Made by a program: the position numbers and the translations under genes. Shown here in pieces: positions 36,532-45,977 of a stretch of 64,000 nucleotides of DNA. This stretch comes from Candidatus Marimicrobium litorale (GTDB lineage Bacteria > Pseudomonadota > Gammaproteobacteria > Pseudomonadales > Halieaceae): contig NZ_SHNO01000001.1 in assembly GCF_026262645.1 (NCBI RefSeq), forward strand, positions 3,100,001 to 3,164,000, read 5' to 3'. Every line of letters begins with the position of its first letter. The stretch's first letter is position 1. A model generated the notes under the pieces. It saw only the letters and a list, made by a program, of their open reading frames with translations, did no database searches and was not told the origin of the DNA.

Positions 36532-38460
36532 ATGACCAACATGGATTGGAGCCTCTCTCTCAAGGACGTGTCTGACAAGCAACTGCGTATAGCGCTGTCG
36601 CAGACAAATGTGCCGGCGCTGCTCGCCTCGCTTTCACATCTAGATGGTTCAAGTCGACAGTTTCGCGCGGGCATTACGCCGCGTGTTGTTCAGCTTGCTG
36701 AGGAAGAGGATGGCCTCAGTGAGGAAGAGCGTGTCACCGCGCGGGCATTGGCTTTTGATCGGTTGCAGGCATATAGGAATGCGTCTTGCCCCGATCCAGA
36801 AAAGCTCAGTGACGCTAGCGTTGAGGAAGCGATGCACTTTATTACGGGCGAGAAGATACCGGCTGAGCAGATGGCAATGATGTCGGAGGAGCTCAATCTT
36901 TACGGAGAAGATCGTCGCAGACTAAATATCGAAGCTGGATCAGTGCCGCAAGAGTACCGTGTCCTTGTCATTGGTTCAGGTATGTCGGGTATTCTGGCGG
37001 CTGTGCGGCTAAAGGAAGCCGGCATACCTTTCGATGTCGTTGATAAGAACCCGGAGATTGGCGGCACCTGGTTTTTGAACACCTATCCGGGCTGTCAGGT
37101 GGACTCTGCTAATCATTTATATAACTATATTTTTGCGCCTGAGAGCCAGTGGCCGGGTCACTTTTCCGGACAGCCTGAATTGCTTGATTACTTCTTGCGG
37201 GTGGTAGAGGAGTTTGGCCTGCGCGATGATATTCAATTGGAAACGGAGGTCCTATCGGCACTGTGGCACGAGAAAACCGCTGAGTGGGAGGTCTGTTCAC
37301 GGAACAGCGAGGGTAAAAAGTCTACAAGCCGATACGACAGCATAGTCAGTGCCTGCGGGCAGTTAAATTTACCGGCTTTTCCAGATATTCCCGGGAGAGA
37401 TAGTTTTGCCGGAATAGCCTTTCATTCTGCGCGTTGGAATCACGGCAGTGATCTCAGTGGAAAACGGGTAGCGGTTATAGGGACGGGATGTAGTGCCGTG
37501 CAGTTCGTCCCGGAAATCGCTGACAAGACAGCGAAACTGCAGGTTTTTCAGCGCAGTGCTCCGTGGTTGTTGCCTGCGGAGGAATACCATTTGACGATGA
37601 CAGAGGCGGAATTATGGTGTTTTCGCAATATTCCCTTCTATGCACGGTGGTATCGGTTTTACCTTTTTCGTTCTCGCGGTGTTGATGGTTTGTTGCCCTT
37701 TTTCTTTACGCAAAAAAATTGGAACGGTCATTCCCATTCAGTGAGCGCCGACAATGCTGCCCTGCGCGACGCGTTAGTTGAATCTATACGAGAGCAGGCG
37801 GGGGGTGACGAGGCTCTCGCGGCGGCACTGATTCCTGATTATCCTCCCGGTGGAAAACGTCCAGTGCTGGATGATGGGCAGTGGATAGACACGCTGAAAA
37901 AGCCCCATGTGACACTGCAAAGCCAGCCGATTCTGGCAATTGAGGCGGAGGGAATAAGAACCGAAGACGGCGCGCTCCATAATTTTGACGTAGTGATTTA
38001 CGCGACCGGATTTAAGGCCGACCATTTTCTTCAGCCCATAAAAATGACTGGTCGTGACGGCAGGGAACTGCATGATACGTGGAAAGGTAATCCGCAGGCT
38101 TACCTGGGTATAACGGTACCGGGGTTTCCAAATTTTTACTGTCTCTACGGCCCCAACACGAATATTGTCACTGGCAGCAGTATTATTTTTGGCAGTGAAT
38201 GTGAAATGCGTTACATCATGGGCTGCTTAAAGTTTCAATTTGAAAATGGCGTGAAGGCATTAGAGGTAAGGGAAGATAGATGCCGAGATTATAATGTCTT
38301 GATTGATACGCGTAGTCGCGAATGCGCCTGGGGCTCGGAGCATGTTGATAGCTGGTATAAAAATGCGGAAGGACGTGTTTCGCAGAATTGGCCCGGCACC
38401 CATTGGGAGTGGTGGCAGCAGACTCGTACTCCGGATCCGGGAGATTTTCACATCGTCTGA
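36532..38460 (+). CDS. Type I Baeyer-Villiger-like flavin monooxygenase (4-hydroxyacetophenone monooxygenase type)
   Basis: 642 residues from the ATG at 36532, preceded by GGAGG with a 10-base spacer. About 140 N-terminal residues precede the FAD site GSGMSG (148-153), the same long extension and total length as HAPMO. Further motifs are GGTWFLNTYPGCQVDS, the BVMO-type FAGIAFHSARWN fingerprint (last residue Asn in place of Pro) and the NADPH site VIGTGCSAVQF. Such enzymes insert oxygen next to a ketone using NADPH and O2. Natural ketone unknown. The gene lies just after the pyrophosphatase-like gene and ends 1 base before the convergent dehydrogenase. Confidence 0.9.
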   Translation: MTNMDWSLSLKDVSDKQLRIALSQTNVPALLASLSHLDGSSRQFRAGITPRVVQLAEEEDGLSEEERVTARALAFDRLQAYRNASCPDPEKLSDASVEEAMHFITGEKIPAEQMAMMSEELNLYGEDRRRLNIEAGSVPQEYRVLVIGSGMSGILAAVRLKEAGIPFDVVDKNPEIGGTWFLNTYPGCQVDSANHLYNYIFAPESQWPGHFSGQPELLDYFLRVVEEFGLRDDIQLETEVLSALWHEKTAEWEVCSRNSEGKKSTSRYDSIVSACGQLNLPAFPDIPGRDSFAGIAFHSARWNHGSDLSGKRVAVIGTGCSAVQFVPEIADKTAKLQVFQRSAPWLLPAEEYHLTMTEAELWCFRNIPFYARWYRFYLFRSRGVDGLLPFFFTQKNWNGHSHSVSADNAALRDALVESIREQAGGDEALAAALIPDYPPGGKRPVLDDGQWIDTLKKPHVTLQSQPILAIEAEGIRTEDGALHNFDVVIYATGFKADHFLQPIKMTGRDGRELHDTWKGNPQAYLGITVPGFPNFYCLYGPNTNIVTGSSIIFGSECEMRYIMGCLKFQFENGVKALEVREDRCRDYNVLIDTRSRECAWGSEHVDSWYKNAEGRVSQNWPGTHWEWWQQTRTPDPGDFHIV

Positions 38461-38461
38461 G

Positions 38462-39973
38462 TTAGATTTCTGATGTGGGCGTCATGCGAAGTATCTGGCC
38501 TCCATCTGCGTGCTCGAGGAGCAGGTAAATATTGCCATCGGCCCCGACCTCAATGTCGCGGATGCGCGCCAACTGGCTCAAGAGTGTCTCGGAACTCACG
38601 TATTCGCCAGCCTCACCGATGATTATGCGGTATAGCGTTGACCCTTTTAGCGAGCCAACGAGAGCATTGCTTCTCCAGCGCGGGAACATGTCCCCCTGAT
38701 AAAAGATAAAACTGGATACAGCTGGAGCGGGCGTCAGGTCAACGACCGGCTGCTCGATGTCATGGAGATCAAATGCGATATCCAGCCAGTCGGCATATTC
38801 GATGGGCGAGCCGTCATAGTTTAGGCCAAGCGAAACTAGCGGCCAGCCGTAATTTCGGCCGGGTTTCAACAGGTTGAGTTCATCACCGCCTCGGGGACCC
38901 ATCTCGGTCGACCAGATGGTGTTCGTGGCTGCGTTGAATTCGAGCCCCTGGGGACTGCGGTGCCCGAACGTCCAGATAGTTGGATAGGTGTCGTTCTGGC
39001 CGATGAACGGATTATCTCCAGGAATACGTCCGTCGTCGTGGACTCGGTGTATCTTACCCCAGGGTTTGGTTAGGTCCTGTACGCCATCGAAGTTACTGCT
39101 GCCCTTCACCCCGACGCTGATATAGAGAAACCCCTCGTTGTCAAAGGCCAGTCTTCCACCTGCTGCAACGTCAGGGACGAAAGAGTAGTACGCTGGTCCG
39201 GGGTACCAGATTTCTTCCTCATCGACCCACTGATTATCTTTGATTCGGCCGCGCACCACCCGGTTGAAGCTGCGCGCTATGAGCCAGCAATCCTTGCATC
39301 GCTCCGTGTGGTGAAGGTATATCCACCCGTTTTCCTCGTAGTCAGGATGCAATGCTATGTCCAGCAGCCAGCCATGCCCCCAGACCAGTACAGCTTCAAT
39401 GGCATCATCGAACACCTCCGGAGTACCGGGAATGAGTTCCGAGATATTCCCTTGTTTATCAACGATGCGCAGCCCTTTCATTTTTTCTGTGACCAGTATT
39501 CGTCCATCCGGAAGGGGCTGGATAGAAAACGGTAGAGGGTCGAGTTTGTCAGTGACCAGTTCCAGGCGAAAATCGTGCTCCTGACTCGCGACAGTGCCCC
39601 CTGGTATCGCTATGGGCGCATCAATCCTGAAATCAGTGAAAAGCCTGTCCACTCTGCGTTCCGCAATATAGATCGCGAGCCCTCTTATCTCCTCTGGTGA
39701 CAGCACATCAATATATGCCGGCATGCCCTTTTCCGGAAATCCGTGTGCGATGCTCTTGCTCAGAGCTGCCACGGAATCACCATGCGCTAGCGGTGTATTG
39801 AGAAGCGCCGGGCCGAGGGGCAAACTGCCAGCGAGATTCGCGCCATGACAGTCGCTGCAATGTTTTTCATAGTTGGCGATAAAAGGGTCTATAGGTTCGA
39901 CATAGCGCACAAGCAGGTAGGCTGCCAGGATCAGAGCGCTGAGCGTGGACAGAATGACGATACGTTTTTTCAG
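38462..39973 (-). CDS. Cytochrome c / PQQ-dependent sugar dehydrogenase-type fusion protein
   Basis: The main part (about 110-480) is a six-bladed glucose/sorbosone dehydrogenase-like propeller: LPDGRILVTEKMKGLRI, GWLLDIALHPDYEENGWIY, GRNYGWPLV. It is preceded by a cytochrome c domain with heme motif CSDCH and a later Met (KGMPAYI) as axial ligand. The first ordinary start is GTG at 39910, but a perfect membrane anchor (RIVILSTLSALILAAYLL) is encoded upstream in frame without ATG, GTG or TTG. I used CTG at 39973 provisionally. Probably membrane-anchored and periplasmic, passing electrons to the cytochrome. Substrate unknown. Confidence 0.82.
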   Translation of the reverse strand: MKKRIVILSTLSALILAAYLLVRYVEPIDPFIANYEKHCSDCHGANLAGSLPLGPALLNTPLAHGDSVAALSKSIAHGFPEKGMPAYIDVLSPEEIRGLAIYIAERRVDRLFTDFRIDAPIAIPGGTVASQEHDFRLELVTDKLDPLPFSIQPLPDGRILVTEKMKGLRIVDKQGNISELIPGTPEVFDDAIEAVLVWGHGWLLDIALHPDYEENGWIYLHHTERCKDCWLIARSFNRVVRGRIKDNQWVDEEEIWYPGPAYYSFVPDVAAGGRLAFDNEGFLYISVGVKGSSNFDGVQDLTKPWGKIHRVHDDGRIPGDNPFIGQNDTYPTIWTFGHRSPQGLEFNAATNTIWSTEMGPRGGDELNLLKPGRNYGWPLVSLGLNYDGSPIEYADWLDIAFDLHDIEQPVVDLTPAPAVSSFIFYQGDMFPRWRSNALVGSLKGSTLYRIIIGEAGEYVSSETLLSQLARIRDIEVGADGNIYLLLEHADGGQILRMTPTSEI

Positions 39974-40144
39974 GTTTTTCTCAGTGCTAGTCGACAGGAA
40001 GCGTAAGCATAAACCTAACGGGGATAGCTGCCTAGCGTGGAAATTTCCAGCCTTGAGCTGTTTGGATGGAACATATATCAGCCGGCAGATAATCTGTGTA
40101 TGGTTCAGTCTTGACGAAAAATAGTAATAATTCTGGAGAACGTT

Positions 40145-41338
40145 ATGCGCTATATCCTTGCGGTGGTAGCGGTTGCCATACTTGGTGCAGGAATAGGACT
40201 GTATGTGGTGACTCTGCCAGATCCTGTCCCGGTTTCACCGCCCGCGCCGTTATCGGATGCGCAGCTGGAGGCATTGCCTGCTGATAGAGAGGGGCAGGTG
40301 CTGATCTATGGAGCCTATGGCTTCACCGGCCAGGGCATTAGCCGCCTGGCAGAGGACTATGAAATAACGCCGGTGCTGGCCGGTCGCAATGAGAGCAAGC
40401 TTCGCCCCTTGGCCGAAGAACTGGGTTTCGATTACGTTGTGCTAAGCCTGGAGAATAATCACGATAACCTGGTCAAAGTGTTAAGCCATTTTGAGATTGT
40501 GTTACATATTGCGGGACCTTACACGTATACGGCAAAGCCGATGTTGGATGCGGTAGTCGAGGCGGGCACGCACTATGTGGATCTGACGGGTGAAAATCAT
40601 GTAATTCAGGCGCAGCTGGATCGTGACGAAGAGTTCAGGCGGGCCAACATTATGGTGATGCCCGCGGTGGGCTATGACGTAGTTCCCACGGATTGCCTAA
40701 ACGTTTTTGTGGCGCAACAGATAGACAAACCGTCGCACCTTCAGGTGATTCTGGATAGTAGCTACAAAGATGTCGAAGGAGCACAGGCGAGTCGCGGCAC
40801 GATGAAATCTGCTCTGGAGATGCTCGGCAGGCCGCTGCTGGAGCGTAGGGGCGGAAAAATGGTCCCGATGACGCCCAAGGTAATTCACCGGAAAGAGGAT
40901 GGCCGCGATCAGACGCTGATACAGATTCCCTGGGCCGACATGATGACTAGCTACGTTAGCACCGGTATACCCAATATCGAGGTATTTCAGCTACAAGCCG
41001 GCGAGATACCAGGCTGGCTTCCGAGATTGGCGCAGTCTGATTTTGGCCGGCGCGTACTGGCTTGGTTGATCGACAGTTACCTGCCGGAAGGCCCGCCCCC
41101 CAATGCGCAGGAACAGCGACAAACTCGAATTACCTCAACCGTGCGTAACGAGTCTGGCGAAGAAGCCACAGCAGAGCTTATAACCCCTGAGGCCTACCTA
41201 CTGACATTCCACAGCACTCTGCTTATCGCGAAGCGTGTGCTGGAGGGTGAATGGTCTCCGGGATTTCAAACACCAGGCAAAGTCTACGGTGCAGACCTGG
41301 TGTTAGAAGTGCCTGGTGTTAGTCGTTCGCCTATGTAG
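40145..41338 (+). CDS. Membrane-anchored saccharopine-dehydrogenase-like / trans-acting enoyl reductase-family protein
   Basis: A 397-residue protein. It starts with one hydrophobic anchor (AVVAVAILGAGIGLYVV) and then a Rossmann domain with VLIYGAYGFTGQGISR and VLAGRNESKL, typical of the saccharopine dehydrogenase/TER family. IAGPYTYTAKPML, YVDLTGE and MPAVGYDVVPTDCLN continue the family pattern. Mycobacterial TER proteins reduce enoyl intermediates of lipid synthesis, but bacterial relatives act on diverse substrates. GGAG precedes the ATG. It is divergent from the PQQ-type dehydrogenase gene. Confidence 0.85.
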   Translation: MRYILAVVAVAILGAGIGLYVVTLPDPVPVSPPAPLSDAQLEALPADREGQVLIYGAYGFTGQGISRLAEDYEITPVLAGRNESKLRPLAEELGFDYVVLSLENNHDNLVKVLSHFEIVLHIAGPYTYTAKPMLDAVVEAGTHYVDLTGENHVIQAQLDRDEEFRRANIMVMPAVGYDVVPTDCLNVFVAQQIDKPSHLQVILDSSYKDVEGAQASRGTMKSALEMLGRPLLERRGGKMVPMTPKVIHRKEDGRDQTLIQIPWADMMTSYVSTGIPNIEVFQLQAGEIPGWLPRLAQSDFGRRVLAWLIDSYLPEGPPPNAQEQRQTRITSTVRNESGEEATAELITPEAYLLTFHSTLLIAKRVLEGEWSPGFQTPGKVYGADLVLEVPGVSRSPM

Positions 41339-41344
41339 GAAGTA

Positions 41345-41944
41345 TTAGTCGTTACACAGGATTTCCATAACCTGACGAGCGACCTCTACCTCGTCGGGCG
41401 TCTTTGCGTTAAAGAGTCGCTGCTTGGCTTGATGACACTGGTCGGCATCATCTTGTAATTCACCCTGCACCTGTGACATGACTTGATTCGAATTAGATCT
41501 GCACATCGCCGGGTCTTTGCGGCGTACATTGGTATTGTTGCCCGACTCCTCTACTAGCACGCAGTCACCGATGCGAATTTCTGTCTGGTCAGTGATGACT
41601 TGAATAGCAGAACCCGCGCTGGTGCGGATTGTATACTGCATGGCTGTATTCTTCCCTTCTGATGCCGCGGTGCCACCGCCGCCGAGTGCGGCGCCTCCGA
41701 GTGCTGCAGCTGCCTGGGTACCACTGGACTTGTTGCGAGCTAGTGCCCAACCGACGGCACCTCCAAGCAACGCATTTCTTCCTGAATTGGATTGGAGCTG
41801 CACGGGGGCTGCGCTCTCTACCGTTCCCACGGTAACGCGTGCGCTATCACCCGTCCTCTGCGCCAGTGCGGGTGTGGTCACCATGTAAACGGAGAGTGTC
41901 AGGGCTACGACGGACAGAGGCTTAAAAAGTTTGATCTTGAGCAT
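41345..41944 (-). CDS. Exported glycine-zipper-type envelope protein
   Basis: 199 residues from the ATG at 41944 (a further start at 41959). Signal peptide cleavage is expected at PALAQ near 29. The middle (about 60-100) is a Gly/Ala-rich glycine-zipper segment (LLGGAVGWALARN, AAAALGGAALGGGG) like SlyB-type outer-membrane proteins, followed by a beta-rich ITDQTEIRIGDCVLVEE segment and a cysteine-containing C terminus. No lipobox is obvious. Role unknown, probably envelope integrity. It converges on the saccharopine-like gene. Confidence 0.75.
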   Translation of the reverse strand: MLKIKLFKPLSVVALTLSVYMVTTPALAQRTGDSARVTVGTVESAAPVQLQSNSGRNALLGGAVGWALARNKSSGTQAAAALGGAALGGGGTAASEGKNTAMQYTIRTSAGSAIQVITDQTEIRIGDCVLVEESGNNTNVRRKDPAMCRSNSNQVMSQVQGELQDDADQCHQAKQRLFNAKTPDEVEVARQVMEILCND

Positions 41945-42396
41945 AGTTTGATTCCTCAAAAGTTGTCACAGGTATAAGCGCACACCTGAGCGTAAGTTGG
42001 CACATCGGTCACTATGGAGTCGAGAGTACTGATTTGATGTGAAAAATGCCACCGCAATCTAAGGTTGGGAAAATATTGAAACACCGCTCCTTATTAAGCA
42101 AAGTAACCCCAGACAATATGGTGCAACGGCCCAGAGGCTGGACGACGAAGAGAAAACGCAGCCATGGCCACTAGTGCCGGGAAGAGTTCCCCAAAATAGA
42201 CTGGATGAGGCCAGGGCAAAGAGAGCTATGCGTGTATCCTGCTTGAGCCGCACAGCGAGAATAGAATGGCTGTTCCGCATACGGGCTTCAATACGTAATA
42301 ATTATTACAGTCAGAAAAATGAACCCCTGCTGCATTAGCGGTTGCACGCCTTGCAGCGCAACGGTGCCCGTCGCAGGCTCAGAGCATTAGGCAACA
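41945..42396. other. Intergenic region after the TonB receptor gene
   Basis: About 450 bases, with no convincing gene. A 73-codon minus-strand frame at 42059-42280 looks random. It holds the upstream region of the glycine-zipper gene and the 3' flank of the receptor gene. No RNA or repeat was seen. Confidence 0.4.
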
Positions 42397-44628
42397 TCAG
42401 AACCTGTAATTGACAGTGATGCCAAATGAGCGAGGCGCTTGTGGATATGAAGAGTAGCCGATTAAGTCGCCGGTAATAATGTTTTCTTCTACGCTCTCTT
42501 CCAATATGATGGTTTTATCCAACAAGTTTTTGCTCCAGATTTTCGCAGACCATACGCCCGAATTTTCTTCGATGCCCAGTGTCATATCGAAAATGAGAAC
42601 ATCCTCAACATTTGGCGTATTGACCGTCTGGTTTGGCTTGTCGTAATACTCCGCCGTGACCTGTCCCGAAAAATTCCAACTGGTTCCCGGTATCGGTTGT
42701 GTGTAACGAAGCTGAGACAGTGCGTGTAACACCGGTTCATCATTGAGTTGCTGACCTTTTTTACCAGGACACACAAGTGTTCCCGGTGTGGCTTCTCCCT
42801 CTTCGCACATGCGCTTGGTGTATTCCTGAATTTCTGGTTTGGAATAAGCGGCAGTGGCAAACATGGACCAGTTGTCATTGATCAGATAGTCGATCTCCGT
42901 TTCAAACCCGTAGACATCGAGATCCTCTACGTTGACCGCGAGATTAGAAAGTGGGCCCGAAAGGACTGTCGTCACCGCACTATCACTTGGGCTAGTGCGG
43001 TACTGGTGATCATTGTAGTTCTGGTAAAAGAGCGCAACATTCCAGCGTAAGCGCTGCTCGAGGAACGTGCTTTTCATGCCGATCTCGTAAGCAATAGAAT
43101 CCTCCTGGCCAAACTCAAGGTAGTCGTTGGCAATAGTCAACAGGTTGCCTGATACCGGAGGTTGAGGAAAAATTTCAGACAGCTGACCTGCTAAAGGCGC
43201 AAGCACGTTAAGGCCTCCAGAGCGGAATGCCGTATCGATGGCACCGTAGAGAAGCACGTCAGGGAGTGGGTAGTGACGAACTTTGAAGCTGTAGGACGGG
43301 TCTGAATAATTTTGATCGTAATTAGTATTCAGTTCACCTAGCCCCGGAATAAATCCAAATACGGTAGCTTTGTAGTCTACGTTGCTGTAACGGGCTCCCA
43401 GGCTGCTGTCCCATTTGTCGTTGAAACGGTACGTCCAGTTAGTATAGATGCCGGTTGCTTCAGTTTCTGCCGTGCCATCTACGTTAATATTCTGGATGAA
43501 ATTGACGGTCTTGGTATCATCTTTGGAATAGATAGTACCAAACAGGTAGTCGATATCGTCGCCGATGTTCCCGGCTGCTTGAAATTCGAAGGAGTAGGCA
43601 ACAGGATCGAACTCTAGATAATCCCGCGTGACTTCAGGCCCCGGTACCACCCGCCAATTGCTATTATCCTGTTGTTGAAAAATGTCGAGGTCCTGATACT
43701 GGCCCAACAACGTGATTTGTAAGTCATCGAGAGCCCATTGCCAGTTGAAATTGATGTCATCCACTTTAGTATCGGAGAAGCTGGGTATCCCCTTATAGAC
43801 TTTGTAGTCGTCATACTGCGAGGTGTAATCACTGAGGCCTCTTTCATCCGGAACCGGCCCTTGATAGCTTTGGCCATTGTCATCTGTGGTGAGGTTTGCG
43901 TGGTAGTAACTTAGCAGGAAGTCCATGTTATTCGTTGGTTGCCATAGCAGCTTGGCACGGAAACCCTTGTGATCCTTGCCATTAGCTTCATTGACACCCG
44001 GAACGGCGTTGTCCATGTAGCCATCCGATCTTGCATACATGCCGGCTAGGCGAAACGCGAGCTGGTCCTCTACCAACGGTATATTCAGGGCCGCCATGTT
44101 ATTGGAGGTATCCCATGAGCTGTAGCTGCTGGTGATATAGCCCCCGAATTCGTTCATCGTTGGGTTGTTGGTGTAAATTGAAATAAGCCCTGCGGGTGCG
44201 TTTTTCCCGTAGAGGGTACCCTGAGGACCATTCAGAACCTCGATGCGCTGAATATCAAGCATCGTTGAAAATACGCTGCCGGGCTGTGCTTGTGGAACAC
44301 CATCAACGTATACGGCGACAGCGGCGGGAAACGCGAGAGCGAAAAAGTCAGGACCGACATTGCGAATCTTGAGTGTCGCGGACGCTGGACTGTTTGCGCC
44401 CAGTTGTAGGCTCGGAACGATGCGGTCGATGTCAGTAAAGTCAAAAGCATTGATGCTTTGTATTTTTTCTTCGGTTAATACACTCATCGAAATAGGAACA
44501 GTTTGGCTGGTTTCCTCAACTTTACGGGCGGAAACAAACACTTCTTCCAGGACCTGTTGTTGAGCTAGAGCACTGTTAGGCTCAACGAGAATAGTCGCAA
44601 CGATTAGCCCAGCTATTGGCTTGTACAT
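42397..44628 (-). CDS. TonB-dependent outer membrane receptor
   Basis: A 743-residue outer-membrane transporter. The signal peptide ends at ALAQ. A plug domain follows from EEVFVSARKVEETSQTVPISMSVL to NGPQGTLYGKNAPAGLISI (about 30-165), and then a 22-strand barrel ending in the C-terminal aromatic NYRF. Such receptors take up siderophores, vitamins, glycans or hydrophobic molecules using TonB energy. The plug pattern resembles receptors near aromatic or terpenoid catabolic genes rather than classical siderophore receptors, which is inference. GGAGG lies just before the ATG. The class II aldolase gene precedes it on the same strand. Confidence 0.93.
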   Translation of the reverse strand: MYKPIAGLIVATILVEPNSALAQQQVLEEVFVSARKVEETSQTVPISMSVLTEEKIQSINAFDFTDIDRIVPSLQLGANSPASATLKIRNVGPDFFALAFPAAVAVYVDGVPQAQPGSVFSTMLDIQRIEVLNGPQGTLYGKNAPAGLISIYTNNPTMNEFGGYITSSYSSWDTSNNMAALNIPLVEDQLAFRLAGMYARSDGYMDNAVPGVNEANGKDHKGFRAKLLWQPTNNMDFLLSYYHANLTTDDNGQSYQGPVPDERGLSDYTSQYDDYKVYKGIPSFSDTKVDDINFNWQWALDDLQITLLGQYQDLDIFQQQDNSNWRVVPGPEVTRDYLEFDPVAYSFEFQAAGNIGDDIDYLFGTIYSKDDTKTVNFIQNINVDGTAETEATGIYTNWTYRFNDKWDSSLGARYSNVDYKATVFGFIPGLGELNTNYDQNYSDPSYSFKVRHYPLPDVLLYGAIDTAFRSGGLNVLAPLAGQLSEIFPQPPVSGNLLTIANDYLEFGQEDSIAYEIGMKSTFLEQRLRWNVALFYQNYNDHQYRTSPSDSAVTTVLSGPLSNLAVNVEDLDVYGFETEIDYLINDNWSMFATAAYSKPEIQEYTKRMCEEGEATPGTLVCPGKKGQQLNDEPVLHALSQLRYTQPIPGTSWNFSGQVTAEYYDKPNQTVNTPNVEDVLIFDMTLGIEENSGVWSAKIWSKNLLDKTIILEESVEENIITGDLIGYSSYPQAPRSFGITVNYRF

Positions 44629-44762
44629 GGCGCCTCCGCTTTTATTCGATATATTTGCTGATCTGCAGTAGGTCCATAAAGATGATAAGTGGCAAGCGGT
44701 GTCAATGCCACCTCTATTTTACCAACGCCACGCGTCGCGATAAAAAACCCCTGCAGCGGTCG

Positions 44763-44781
44763 GTGACATGGGAATTGTCAC
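44763..44781. promoter_or_regulatory. Perfect inverted repeat upstream of the TonB receptor
   Basis: GTGACA (44763-44768) and TGTCAC (44776-44781) are separated by 7 bases, in the 184-base gap between the class II aldolase stop and the receptor start. It looks like an operator, or a weak hairpin in the mRNA. Which regulator binds is unknown. Confidence 0.4.
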
Positions 44782-44812
44782 ATGGCCGTTTGCTGATAAT
44801 GATCGTGAAAGA

Positions 44813-45577
44813 TCACTGCAGTACCTCGGGATACTTGCGCAGAACGCGTCTCACCATGGCCTCCCACATGAAGGGGAGGCCAAATTCATCAATCATGCCC
44901 CCGAGATTTTCCACGTGCTCCTCAGGCATCGGCACGCCTCCCCCTATGGCTTCCACCATCCACGCCTGTTTGCAGCGCCACTCCAGCGTGACAGCCCGAA
45001 CATGGGCTTGACGTATATCGCGACCAGTAACAAGCACGCCATGGTTAGCGAGTAGTGCCCACTTGGCGTCACCCAGCTCAGCAGCCGCTTTTGCGCATTG
45101 CTCAGTTTGGTGCAGGGCGCCGGCATACTCATTGTATAGTTTGATATCACCGTTAATATTGGCACCGGTTTGGTCAAATGTCTTTGGTACCTCCTGTCGC
45201 ATAGACCAGATGCTAGCGTAGCGCGGATGGTTGTGTATGATGATATTTGCATCAGAGCGCACTTCATGAATTGCCCGATGAAGTAAATTTGCTGGCGTGA
45301 CATTCCAGTCTCCTGCAATCACATTACCTTCCACGTCAATTCGAATGATGTCGGATGCCGTAATTTCATCCCAGGCGAGTTCCCATGGGTTGATTAGGAA
45401 TGTGCCATCGTCCTGCCTATAGGAAATATGGCCTGCAATATGATCATCGTAACCTTCGGCAAAAAGTGCGTGACACAGAATGGCTAGCTCCTGTTCTGGA
45501 GAAAGCTCTGGCGTGAGAGCGAAACGACCAGTTTTCGGTGCGTACCCCTCGAATGCCTTGGGGGGATCTGTTTCCAT
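44813..45577 (-). CDS. Class II aldolase/adducin-family protein
   Basis: 254 residues from the ATG at 45577; a TTG at 45604 is also in frame. The zinc-binding pattern of the family is visible: GHISYRQDDGTFLINP, the His pair in IIHNHPRYAS and the third His in LLANHGVLVTG. The catalytic Glu of fuculose aldolases is not evident, so a decarboxylase, epimerase or aldolase-like role is possible. It lies upstream of the TonB receptor on the same strand, perhaps with it in one unit. Confidence 0.87.
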   Translation of the reverse strand: METDPPKAFEGYAPKTGRFALTPELSPEQELAILCHALFAEGYDDHIAGHISYRQDDGTFLINPWELAWDEITASDIIRIDVEGNVIAGDWNVTPANLLHRAIHEVRSDANIIIHNHPRYASIWSMRQEVPKTFDQTGANINGDIKLYNEYAGALHQTEQCAKAAAELGDAKWALLANHGVLVTGRDIRQAHVRAVTLEWRCKQAWMVEAIGGGVPMPEEHVENLGGMIDEFGLPFMWEAMVRRVLRKYPEVLQ

Positions 45578-45604
45578 GAGTGTCACCTGCTCTGCTTCTA
45601 TCAA

Positions 45605-45977
45605 ATTAGATGGGAAACAATGTTAGGCCGCCTGCCGGCAGTGCGCAATACGACCGCCCGCTATTTAAGCTAAATCACTTGACACAGTGACAGCCTGCCA
45701 AAGAAAAATACATTAACATGCGGATTTATCGCTCCGCACTCGCGCACTCGGAGATCAGGCGCACGTAGTCCGCTGGTCAGTGATCGTCGTTGGCTGCCCT
45801 TGTGAGATACCATCGGCTGGTCCATTAATAGCGATCGCGATGAAAGGTACTATTCGGGCTCCAACTCAGCCTTATCGATCGGTGGACGATTAGCGGCACT
45901 GCAGTATAGTGCAGCCAATCTATCCTGAATGAAACTGCCTGCCAGACACACTCCATTTGTGTAGCAACAGATAAAAG
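45605..45977. other. Intergenic region between antiporter and aldolase genes
   Basis: About 370 bases. It contains a direct repetition of TGACA motifs near 45679-45691 and a small GCACT...AGTGC hairpin near 45897. No gene, RNA or strong promoter is visible. Confidence 0.35.
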
